NCBI GenBank assembly: GCA_016719635.1
Contig: JADJYT010000003.1
Coordinates: 248,001 to 312,000, forward strand
Length of the DNA stretch: 64,000 bases
Direction of reading: 5' to 3'
From: Sphingobacteriales bacterium
GTDB lineage: Bacteria; Bacteroidota; Bacteroidia; Chitinophagales; JADIYW01
The translations under genes and the position numbers were made by a program. The notes beneath the pieces were generated by a model that had not been told where the DNA came from, ran no database searches, and saw only the letters and a program-made list of their open reading frames with translations. The first letter of the stretch is position 1; each line of letters opens with the position of its first letter. This document shows, one piece after another, positions 18,145-28,400 of this stretch.

Positions 18145-19620
18145 TCAATTGGGCACCACTTCTATAATTACCTTATCGGAGATGAAAGGATTCCATCCTA
18201 CAGCAACCCTCCCGTATTCATCTTTTTCATATTTCACTTTAACTCCGTTCAATCTTATTTCAAAGCCATTTGAATACCGGTTATCCGGAATATATATTAC
18301 AGGGCCGGAAGAAGAATGATTGCTCTCAAAGGTAAATCTTAAGCTATTGGCTGTCAAATCAAACCGATGATCTATCAGTATTCCCGGTATAGCCATGGCA
18401 TACGGAACAGCAAATAAGTTTTTAGCTTCTGTCCGCTCCGCCCATTGTTTATTACCGCTGATATGTTCATAGAACCCCCAGTTACCATCCTTACCGGAAG
18501 TACCCGGCAGCGGCTCTTTCCAGAGCCAGAATGCATGGTGAATATTTCTGTCTTCGGCCATTTCTTTGAAAGCTACAACATAGGCGGCACCGGCTTCTCT
18601 GGACGGATTCATACCCCACTCATTCATACAAACCGGCGCATTCCAGCTTTGTCCCTCCAGCACTATCCTGTCCATAGCTTTTTTCATTACCTGCTTCCAA
18701 ACATCTACTTTTGCATAACTGGCTCCTTGTGTCAGATTGGGATAATAATGCGGACAATAGACAACCTTATTATCTATAAATGGAGTAGTAAGCAATGGAG
18801 AGACCTCCGTAAAATTACGGATAGCATCAGGTTCTAACCATAATGAATGCCTTGTATCTATACTTCGCATTGAACGGGAACATCTTTCATAAAACCTCAT
18901 TAAGACAGCATCACTCAGGCCGGCTGCCGAACAGATAGGCTCATTCGCCGGTTCAAATCCGATAACGGCATTCTCCTCTTTAAACTCCCGTATAATATCT
19001 TTCCACACATCGAGAAACTCATCCTGATACCCGTCATAGTTGATAAAGAAATTATGAAAGGCTAAAAAGACAAACGGATTTGCCCTAAAGGCAAAGAGGT
19101 CATCAAAATCAATGATACCCTCTGCTTTTGGGAAAGCCGCGGGAAATATTGCCCAATAAGGCGCTCCGTCCTCTCCCATTTCCTTGCTGTAGGCATCGCT
19201 GTGCCAGTCAATCTGGACATAGATTCCGGCATCCTTACACCAGCCAACCACTTCCTTTATTCTGTCTATATAAGCGTGGTTAATTTCATTGCGTTCCGGT
19301 TCGTAAGCGCTCCAGTTTATTGGCAGCCGAAGCAGATTAAATCCCATGGCTGCCATCCCTTTTATATCCTCTTCTGTCGTTTCCGGAATAATTTCATTAG
19401 CGGTTCTTCCGTCAGCATGAACCACATCAAACAATCCGTCCAGACGGGCATTGATTCCACGCAACTGTATGGTTCTTCCCTGTTCATCATAAAACTGCCG
19501 GTCACGTACATCTATCCAGTTAATATTCCAATTATTTTGCACTGTAAAATCATCCGCAGTATTCTTAGTGCAGGAAATCAACATTGCGGAGCACAACATT
19601 GCAGTTATCTTCCATTTCAT
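18145..19620 (-). CDS. GH5-family glycoside hydrolase lipoprotein, endoglycoceramidase-like
   Basis: A 491-residue exported glycosidase. The signal peptide ends in a lipobox (SAMLISC), so it is a lipoprotein. The TIM barrel begins with FYDEQGRTIQLRGINARLDG and NLLRLPINWSAYEP, which resemble endoglycoceramidase-type GH5 enzymes. The acid/base Glu is in GFEPANEPICSA and the nucleophile Glu in VCMNEWGMNPSR. A C-terminal beta-rich domain of about 90 residues matches the layout of these enzymes. The substrate is unproven: a glycolipid or beta-glucan is plausible. It lies downstream of the giant HYR gene but behind a strong terminator, so it is expressed separately. Confidence 0.85.
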   Translation of the reverse strand: MKWKITAMLCSAMLISCTKNTADDFTVQNNWNINWIDVRDRQFYDEQGRTIQLRGINARLDGLFDVVHADGRTANEIIPETTEEDIKGMAAMGFNLLRLPINWSAYEPERNEINHAYIDRIKEVVGWCKDAGIYVQIDWHSDAYSKEMGEDGAPYWAIFPAAFPKAEGIIDFDDLFAFRANPFVFLAFHNFFINYDGYQDEFLDVWKDIIREFKEENAVIGFEPANEPICSAAGLSDAVLMRFYERCSRSMRSIDTRHSLWLEPDAIRNFTEVSPLLTTPFIDNKVVYCPHYYPNLTQGASYAKVDVWKQVMKKAMDRIVLEGQSWNAPVCMNEWGMNPSREAGAAYVVAFKEMAEDRNIHHAFWLWKEPLPGTSGKDGNWGFYEHISGNKQWAERTEAKNLFAVPYAMAIPGILIDHRFDLTANSLRFTFESNHSSSGPVIYIPDNRYSNGFEIRLNGVKVKYEKDEYGRVAVGWNPFISDKVIIEVVPN

Positions 19621-19645
19621 ACCGTAAATCTAAAAGATTTTAAAT

Positions 19646-19680
19646 AAAAAATACCCCCGCAAATTGCGGGGGTATTTTTT
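19646..19680 (-). terminator. Rho-independent terminator of the giant HYR gene
   Basis: Near-perfect hairpin with arms AATACCCCCGCAA and TTGCGGGGGTATT around a one-base centre, flanked by A and T runs. It can act on both strands, but on the minus strand it lies 20 nt after the giant gene stop. Confidence 0.92.
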
Positions 19681-19699
19681 ATGAATGTGCAACTGATTA

Positions 19700-21691
19700 T
19701 TACTTGGAAAGAATAACAGGTTTCACATAGTACTTACCTTCTGATGTTTCCAGTCTGTAGAAGTACATACCGGCTGCATGACCGGCTCCGTTGAACTGAT
19801 AGATATAATCTAATCCACCTTCAACTGTGCCGCTATACAGCAATTCCACTTCCTGGCCAACCGCATTGTACACGGCTAATCGTACTCTGGCATCTACCGG
19901 CAATCTCAGCTTGATATTCGTAATATCAAAGAATGGATTCGGCATTGCCGTCATCTCTACTTCAGCATGTTCGTGCAGTTCTTCTGCTATATCTGCTTCT
20001 ATCTCACGGTTGTTGGCACATGGACCTACACTCCACTCACCGCCTTTGGAGTTCAGTTTCTTCTGAACATCCTTGTCTTTCACACAATGCGTATGAGCTG
20101 CCTTGTTCTTAGGTTTGTGACACATCAGTGTTTTACCGTTTGCACAAGAACTGATACCACACAGCACATTACTGTTGTCTACCTGAGAGTACATGTACAA
20201 CTCACGATAGAAACTGCCAACGATATCTGCATTACAAGTGGTTGGGATTACTATGATGGAATCCGGATTCTGTGCAATTTGAGCATAGGTGATACTGTTG
20301 AATATCCCTCCAGGCAATGAGGTTGCAGAGACCGTAAAGATATCTCCGGGATTTACATTGGAGAATTTCGCTAACGTATCTGTCAACAACGGATCAGAGA
20401 AAATATACATGGTTGCATTCGTCGAAACGGATGAGCTATCCCATATAGAGTACTCAAAGGTGATTTTTTTCAATCCGCCAACACATGCACATACCGGTGC
20501 AGGAGCTGGAGTACAGTTCGGATCACAATTGGTTTCCCAATCCCATATCGTATAATCATCTCCCTGAACTTTTCTGCCAATAAACTGTCCGGTCAGACGG
20601 ATAGGATTGGTCGCTTTACCTTTCAATGACCTAATCTCTCCGCGTTGTGCGAATACGTTACCAAAGAATACGGAACCTTCACCCCACTCTACTACTTTCT
20701 TGTCATCTTTCTTATCCTCATCACCTACATATATCGTCACCTTGTTGCGTTCCAGGTTGAACTTCGTATTCTTCTCAAAATCCACTTTTTTGTTCACCGA
20801 TATTTTCGCACATCCGCTGAACTTAACAGTAGCCCCATCTTTTACTTTTAATTCATCCATATAGATGATAGGACGTGTGAACGTAACTACGGCATTCGCT
20901 CCTATCTGGATATTTTTATAGATGGAATCTGACAAGGTAACTGTAGCTCCACTGGCAACATTCACATTTGTAACACCTGCATACGGATTACCAAAATATG
21001 ACGGAATGGTGAAGTTGGCAACTCCGGTATATTGGTTAGTTACCACCGAGCCTGTTTTGATGTCTAACACCGGTGCTTTCACAAATGTGGTAGCTCCCGT
21101 TATCATCGTATTCTCATGTATTTTAGCTTGCTCACCGGCTGTTGTCACACCAACACCGCCGTTCAATACGGTGTTGTAACCATGTAAGTGCACTTCTTCG
21201 AACCCAATTATGGTATAAGCTGCATTAAAGCCAACCGGGTTATAATTTACATAAGTACTAGCACTTGCAGTACATCCGTTGCCATTTGTTACATTCAGAT
21301 TATATGTACCTGTTGCATATACATTGATGCTCTGTGTAGTCTGGCCGGTCTCCCATGCATACGTTACCGGCTCACTCGGTGTAGCAGTAAGTATCACCTG
21401 ATTACCCTGGCAGAACTGAGGCATTGTACTTTGGCTGATGACCGCAGAAGGAATTGTACCTACTACCGTCACCGCTGCAGCACAAGTGCTGCTGTTACCG
21501 TTATTATCCGTTACTGTCAATACAACCGGATTTGCACCGATATTACTACAATTGAATGATGTCGTTGTAACAGCTAAATTAGCTATACCACAGGCGTCTG
21601 TACTACCATTATTTACATCGCCAGCGACAATAGAAGCAGTTCCACCGGAAAGTGTAACTGAAACATTCTGACACAATGCGATTGGTGCCAC
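19700..21691 (-). CDS. C-terminal segment of the giant HYR protein with T9SS sorting domain
   Basis: The last 663 codons in open frame. They begin in the final HYR-like units, then a PKD-like piece (AVISQSTMPQFCQGNQVIL). Next is a 200-residue beta-rich stretch (TGATTFVKAPVLDIKTGSVV, then IYMDELKVKDGATVKFSG) resembling stacked beta-solenoid turns. A Cys/His motif follows (CANGKTLMCHKPKNKAAHTH). The end is a type A sorting domain: MTAMPNPFFDITNIKLRL, then GAGHAAGMYFYRL and VKPVILSK. The sorting domain sends the protein through T9SS to the cell surface. Confidence 0.85.
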   Translation of the reverse strand: MAPIALCQNVSVTLSGGTASIVAGDVNNGSTDACGIANLAVTTTSFNCSNIGANPVVLTVTDNNGNSSTCAAAVTVVGTIPSAVISQSTMPQFCQGNQVILTATPSEPVTYAWETGQTTQSINVYATGTYNLNVTNGNGCTASASTYVNYNPVGFNAAYTIIGFEEVHLHGYNTVLNGGVGVTTAGEQAKIHENTMITGATTFVKAPVLDIKTGSVVTNQYTGVANFTIPSYFGNPYAGVTNVNVASGATVTLSDSIYKNIQIGANAVVTFTRPIIYMDELKVKDGATVKFSGCAKISVNKKVDFEKNTKFNLERNKVTIYVGDEDKKDDKKVVEWGEGSVFFGNVFAQRGEIRSLKGKATNPIRLTGQFIGRKVQGDDYTIWDWETNCDPNCTPAPAPVCACVGGLKKITFEYSIWDSSSVSTNATMYIFSDPLLTDTLAKFSNVNPGDIFTVSATSLPGGIFNSITYAQIAQNPDSIIVIPTTCNADIVGSFYRELYMYSQVDNSNVLCGISSCANGKTLMCHKPKNKAAHTHCVKDKDVQKKLNSKGGEWSVGPCANNREIEADIAEELHEHAEVEMTAMPNPFFDITNIKLRLPVDARVRLAVYNAVGQEVELLYSGTVEGGLDYIYQFNGAGHAAGMYFYRLETSEGKYYVKPVILSK

Positions 21692-24600
21692 ATTATCCTC
21701 TACCGTTACCGTTGCGCCGCAGTGCTTGTATTGCCGTTAACATCCGTTACCGTCAACACCACTGCATTCGCGCCTACGTTGCCGCAGTTGAAGGTCGTTT
21801 TGCTCAAGGCTAGGCTGATGCCGCACGCATCCGATGAACCATTGTCCACCGCTGCCGCCGTCGTACGCCGTTGCCTGTATTGTCCAGTTGTACCGTTACG
21901 TTCTGACACAATGCGATTGGTGCCACATTATCCTCTACCGTTACCGTTGCGCCGCAAGTGCTGCTGTTGCCGTTAACATCCGTTACCGTCAACACCACCG
22001 CATTCGCCCTACGTTGCCGCAGTTGAAGGTCGTTTTACTCAAGGCTAGGCTGATGCCGCATGCATCCGATGAACCATTGTCCACCGCTGCCGCCGTCGTA
22101 CTGCCGTTGCCGGTATTGTCCAGTTGTACCGTTACGTTCTGACACAATGCGATTGGTGCCACATTATCCTCTACCGTTACCGTTGCGCCGCAGGTGCTGC
22201 TGTTGCCGTTAACATCCGTTACCGTCAACACCACTGCATTCGCCCCTACGTTGCCGCAGTTGAAAGCTGTTTTACTCAAGGCAAGGCTGATGCCGCACGC
22301 ATCCGATGAACCATTGTCCACCGCTGCTGCCGTCGTACTGCCGTTTCCTGTGTTATCCAGTTGTACCGTTACATTCTGACACAATGCGATTGGTGCCACA
22401 TTATCCTCTACCGTTACCGTTGCGCCGCAAGTGCTTGTATTGCCGTTAACATCCGTTACCGTCAACACCACTGCATTCGCCCCTACGTTGCCGCAGTTGA
22501 AGGCTGTTTTGCTCAAGGCCAGGCTGATGCCGCACGCATCCGATGAACCATTGTCCACCGCTGCCGCCGTCGTACTGCCGTTGCCTGTGTTATCCAGTTG
22601 TACCGTTACGTTCTGACACAATGCGATTGGTGCCACATTATCCTCTACCGTTACCGTTGCGCCGCAAGTGCTTGTATTGCCGTTAACATCCGTTACCGTC
22701 AACACCACTGCATTCGCGCCTACGTTGCCGCAGTTGAAAGCCGTTTTACTCAAGGCTAGGCTGATGCCGCACGCATCCGATGAACCATTGTCCACCGCTG
22801 CTGCCGTCGTACTGCCGTTGCCTGTGTTATCCAGTTGTACCGTTACGTTCTGACACAATGCGATTGGTGCCACATTATCCTCTACCGTTACCGTTGCGCC
22901 GCAGGTGCTGCTGTTGCCGTTAACATCCGTTACCGTCAACACCACTGCATTCGCCCCTACGTTGCCGCAGTTGAAGGTCGTTTTACTCAAGGCTAGGCTG
23001 ATGCCGCACGCATCCGATGAACCATTGTCCACCGCTGCCGCCGTCGTACTGCCGTTGCCGGTGTTATCCAGTTGTACCGTTACGTTCTGACACAATGCGA
23101 TTGGTGCCACATTATCCTCTACCGTTACCGTTGCGCCGCAAGCTGCTGTTGCCGTTAACATCCGTTACCGTCAACACCACTGCATTCGCCCCTACGTTGC
23201 CGCAGTTGAAGGTCGTTTTACTCAAGGCTAGGCTGATGCCGCACGCATCCGATGAACCATTGTCCACCGCTGCCGCCGTCGTACTGCCGTTGCCTGTGTT
23301 ATCCAGTTGTACCGTTACGTTCTGACACAATGCGATTGGTGCCACATTATCCTCTACCGTTACCGTTGCGTGCAGGTGCTGCTGTTGCCGTTAACATCCG
23401 TTACCGTCAACACCACGGCATTCGCCCCTACGTTGCCGCAGTTGAAAGCTGTTTTACTCAAGGAAAGGCTGATGCCGCACGCATCCGATGAACCATTGTC
23501 CACCGCTGCTGCCGTCGTACTGCCGTTTCCTGTGTTATCCAGTTGTACCGTTACATTCTGACACAATGCGATTGGTGCCACATTATCCTCTACCGTTACC
23601 GTTGCGCCGCAAGTGCTTGTATTGCCGTTAACATCCGTTACCGTCAACACCACCGCATTCGCGCCTACGTTGCCGCAGTTGAAGGCTGTCTTGCTCAATG
23701 AAAGGCTGATGCCGCACGCATCCGATGAACCATTGTCCACCGCTGCCGCCGTCGTACTGCCGTTGCCGGTATTATCCAGTTGTACCGTTACGTTCTGACA
23801 CAATGCGATTGGTGCCACATTATCCTCTACCGTTACCGTTGCGCCGCAAGTGCTGTATTGCCGTTAACATCCGTTACCGTCAACACCACCGCATTCGCGC
23901 CTACGTTGCCGCAGTTGAAAGCTGTCTTACTCAAGGCAAGGCTGATGCCGCACGCATCCGATGAACCATTGTCCACCGCTGCTGCCGTCGTACTGCCGTT
24001 TCCTGTGTTATCCAGTTGTACCGTTACGTTCTGACACAATGCGATTGGTGCCACATTATCCTCTACCGTTACCGTTGCGCCGCAGGTGCTTGTATTACCG
24101 TTAACATCCGTTACCGTCAACACCACTGCATTCGCCCTACGTTGCCGCAGTTGAAAGCTGTCTTGCTCAATGCCAGGCTGATGCCGCACGCATCCGATGA
24201 ACCATTGTCCACCGCTGCTGCCGTCGTACTGCCGTTGCCTGTGTTATCCAGTTGTACCGTTACGTTCTGACACAATGCGATTGGTGCCACATTATCCTCT
24301 ACCGTTACCGTTGCGCCGCAAGTGCTTGTATTGCCGTTAACATCCGTTACCGTCAACACCACTGCATTCGCTCCTACGTTGCCGCAGTTGAAGGTCGTTT
24401 TACTCAAGGCTAGGCTGATGCCGCACGCATCCGATGAACCATTGTCCACCGCTGCCGCCGTCGTACTGCCGTTGCCGGTGTTATCCAGTTGTACCGTTAC
24501 ATTCTGACACAATGCGATTGGTGCCACATTATCCTCTACCGTTACCGTCGCACCACAGGTGCTGCTGTTGCCGTTAACATCCGTTACCGTCAGCACCACT

Positions 24601-25490
24601 GCATTCGCGCCTACGTTGCCGCAGTTGAGGTCGTTTTACTCAAGGCAAGGCTGATGCCGCACGCATCCGATGAACCATTGTCCACCGCTGCCGCCGTCGT
24701 ACTGCCGTTGCCGGTGTTATCCAGTTGTACCGTTACGTTCTGACAATGCGATTGGTGCCACATTATCCTCTACCGTTACTGTTGCGCCGCAAGTGGCTGT
24801 ATTGCCGTTGGTCGTTTTACTCAAGGCTAGGCTGATGCCGCACGCATCCGATGAACCATTGTCCACCGCTGCTGCCGTCGTACTGCCGTTTCCTGTGTTA
24901 TCCAGTTGTACCGTTACATTCTGACACAATGCGATTGGTGCCACATTATCCTCTACCGTTACCGTTGCGCCGCAGGTGCTTGTATTGCCGTTAACATCCG
25001 TTACCGTCAACACCACTGCATTCGCGCCTACGTTGCCGCAGTTGAAAGCTGTCTTACTCAAGGCTAGGCTGATGCCGCACGCATCCGATGAACCATTGTC
25101 CACCGCTGCTGCCGTCGTACTGCCGTTGCCGGTATTGTCCAGTTGTACCGTTACATTCTGACACAATGCGATTGGTGCCACATTATCCTCTACCGTTACC
25201 GTTGCGCCGCAAGTGCTTGTATTGCCGTTAACATCCGTTACCGTCAACACCACCGCATTCGCGCCTACGTTGCCGCAGTTGAAAGCTGTCTTACTCAATG
25301 AAAGGCTGATGCCGCACGCATCCGATGAACCATTGTCCACCGCTGCTGCCGTCGTACTGCCGTTTCCTGTGTTATCCAGTTGTACCGTTACATTCTGACA
25401 CAATGCGATTGGTGCCACATTATCCTCTACCGTTACCGTTGCGCCGCAAGTGCTGCTGTTGCCGTTAACATCCGTTACCGTCAACACCAC
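21692..25490 (-). repeat. Near-identical 237-bp tandem coding repeats, about 16 units
   Basis: Each unit encodes 79 residues, from VAPIALCQNVTVQLDNTGNG through SSDACGISLALSKT and ANAVVLTVTDVNGN to GATVTVEDN. Units differ by only a few bases, for example ALSKTTF/ALSKTAF/SLSKTAF and NSSTCG/NTSTCG. One unit near 24809 lacks 54 nt in frame (18 residues). Nine of the ten frame-breaking deletions fall here, leaving open pieces such as 21989-23161, 23112-23345, 23360-23818, 23833-24189 and 24117-24599. The unit resembles the HYR-like four-cysteine module of Bacteroidota surface proteins. Copy number may be wrong in the assembly. Confidence 0.93.
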
Positions 25491-28400
25491 TGCATTTCCT
25501 GAAGCTGCTGTAATAGTGTGTGCACCTAAACCGGTAGCATCATCTGTCGGGAAAACATTCCATTCTGTGGTAAGTGTAGGGAAGCCTGATCCCGGATTGG
25601 ATGAGATGCCCTGGATTACAGTACCCTTTCTGCGAAGGGTTCTGTCAGTGGTCTGATAACCTCCGGCACCCGTCCATCCGCTTGCTCCTGGATCCGTTCC
25701 TATTCTTCCAAAAATATCCAGGTTACCGGTACCTGATTTGTATAATACCACGGCATCATTTCCATTAAAGAATGAAGACGCGCTGGTTTGGTCCGCCTGT
25801 GCCAATACAGCAGGTGATGCCGTACTGGTTGCCACTACATACACATCTCCGGATGCTACCGTGCCTGTTAAAGCTATGGTACCGCCTACTGATGTGCTGC
25901 CGTTGAAATAATATCTCAATTCATATCCTCCTGCTGACAGGTTCACCGCTGATCCAGTTCCATTGTATATCTCTATTGCCTTGATATTGCCGGAGCCTTC
26001 TATATACTCTGATATTAATAAACCGGAAAGTGGGTCTCCCTTAACATCTGAACAATTAAATGTATTTGGAGAAACGCTTAAAGAAGCAACGCCACAAGCA
26101 TCTGAAGAGCCGTTATCAACGTCTGCTCCGACAATACTTGCATTTCCGGTATTATCCAACTGAACCGTTATATTTTTGCATAATGCTGCAGGAGCAGTAT
26201 TATCCACCACCGTCACCGTTGCACCGCAGGTGCTTGTATTGCCGTTATTATCTGTAACTGTCAATACGACTGCATTTGCTCCTACGTTGGCACAGGTAAA
26301 TGTTGTATTGCTTAATACCAGTGACTGCATACCGCAGGCGTCGGATGAACCATTGTTCACCGCTGCTGCCGTTGTCGAGCCATTTGCACCTACCAGGTTT
26401 ACTGTTACATTTCTGCAAATCGCCACCGGTGCCACATTGTCCTGTACCGTCACCGTTGCTCCGCAGGTGCTGGTATTGCCGTTAACATCCGTTACCGTCA
26501 AAACTACTGCATTCGCGCCAACGTTGGCACAGGTAAATGCTGTTTTGCTTAATGCCACCGACTGTATTCCGCAGGCATCGGAAGAACCATTGTTCACCGC
26601 TGCTGCCGTCGTGGAGCCATTTCCGGCATTATCCAGTGCAACCGTTACATTCTGACAAACTGCAACCGGTGCTATATTATCCTGTACGGTTACTTTTGCA
26701 CCGCAGGTGCTGCTGTTACCATTCACATCCGTTACTGTCAGTACGACTGCATTCGCACTTAAATGAGCATGAGCACCTAAACCGCTGGCATCATCTGTCG
26801 GGAAAACATTCCATTCTGTGGTAAGTGTCGGGAAGCCTGATCCCGGATTGGATGAGATACCCTGGGTTACCGTATTTTTCCTGCGAAGGGTTCTGTCAGT
26901 GGTCTGATAACCTCCGGCACCCGTCCATCCGCTTGCTCCTGGATCCGTTCCTATTCTTCCAAAGATATCCAGGTTACCGGTACCTGATTTGTATAATACC
27001 ACTGCATCATTTCCATTAAAGAATGATGATGAGCTGGTTTGGTCTGCCTGTGCCAATACAGCAGGTGATGCCGAACTGGTTGCCACTACATACACATCTC
27101 CGGATGCTACCGTGCCTGTTAAAGCTATGGTACCGCCTACCGATGTGCTGCCATTGAAATAATATCTTAATTCATATCCCCCTGCTGACAGATTCACTGC
27201 CGATCCTGTTCCATTGTATATCTCTATTGCCTTGATATTGCCGGAGCCTTCTATGTACTCTGATATTAACAGACCAGAAAGCGGCGAACCGGAAATGTTG
27301 CTGCAATTAAATGTGTTTGGAGAAACGCTTAAAGCAGCAACACCACATGCATCTGAAGAGCCGTTATCAACGTCTGCTCCAACAATACCTGCATTTCCGG
27401 TATTATCCAACTGAACCGTTATATCTTTGCACAAGGCTGCAGGAGCAGTATTATCCACTACCGTCACCGTTGCACCGCAGGTTGATGTGTTGCCGTTAAC
27501 ATCCGTTACCGTCAGCAACACTGCATTCGCTCCTACATTCGCACATCCAAATGAAGTTGTGCTCAGCGACAGACCAGCTACACCACAGGCATCAGATGAA
27601 CCATTGTTCACCGCTGCTGCCGTTGTCGAGCCATTTGCACCCACCAAGATTACTGTTACATTCTGACAAACTGCCACCGGTGCCACATTATCCTGAACGG
27701 TTACCGTTGCACCGCAGGTGCTGGTATTACCGTTGTTGTCCGTTACCGTCAATACCACTGCATTGGCACCAACGTTGGCACAGGTAAATGCTGTAGTGCT
27801 TAGTGCCAGCGACTGTATTCCGCAGGCATCGGATGAACCATTGTTCACCGCTGCTGCCGTTGTGGAGCCATTTCCGGCATTATCCAGTGCAACCGTTACA
27901 TTCTGACAAACTGCAGATGGTGCTTCTGCATCCGTAACCGATATTGTAAATGAACATGTTGATGTATTTCCACTTTGGTCTGTTGCTTTAAAGCTAATTG
28001 CAGACGAGCCTACCGGGAACTGAGTTCCTGAAGCTGCTCCGCCTGTTTGAACTAAAGAAGATACAGTACAGTTATCCGTTGCTGAAGCGGCAAAGGTCAC
28101 CAGTGCTCCGCACTGACCGGCATCTGTGTTCACAGCAATATTTGCCGGACAGGTAATCACTGGAGCAATATTATCTACTACTGTAACTGAAGCAAAACAG
28201 AATTCAGAATTTCCACTTAAATCACTCAGGATTACCGTAACCGGACTTGTACCTAAATTGGAACAGGTAAAACTGTTAGGATTTACCACCCTGGATGTGA
28301 TACCACAATTATCTGTACTGGCGCCACTAAAATCTAATCCTGTTGCCGTAGCATTCCCTGAATTATCCAATGCTACAGTAAAATTATTACAAACAGCCGT

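Noticed and set aside
22000..25400. Conserved 61-codon plus-strand frames repeated every 237 bp
   Set aside because: They are mirror frames of the coding repeats on the other strand and repeat only because the DNA does.
21692..25490. CRISPR array
   Set aside because: The unit is 237 bp with no short repeat/spacer alternation, and it is in coding phase with the protein on either side.
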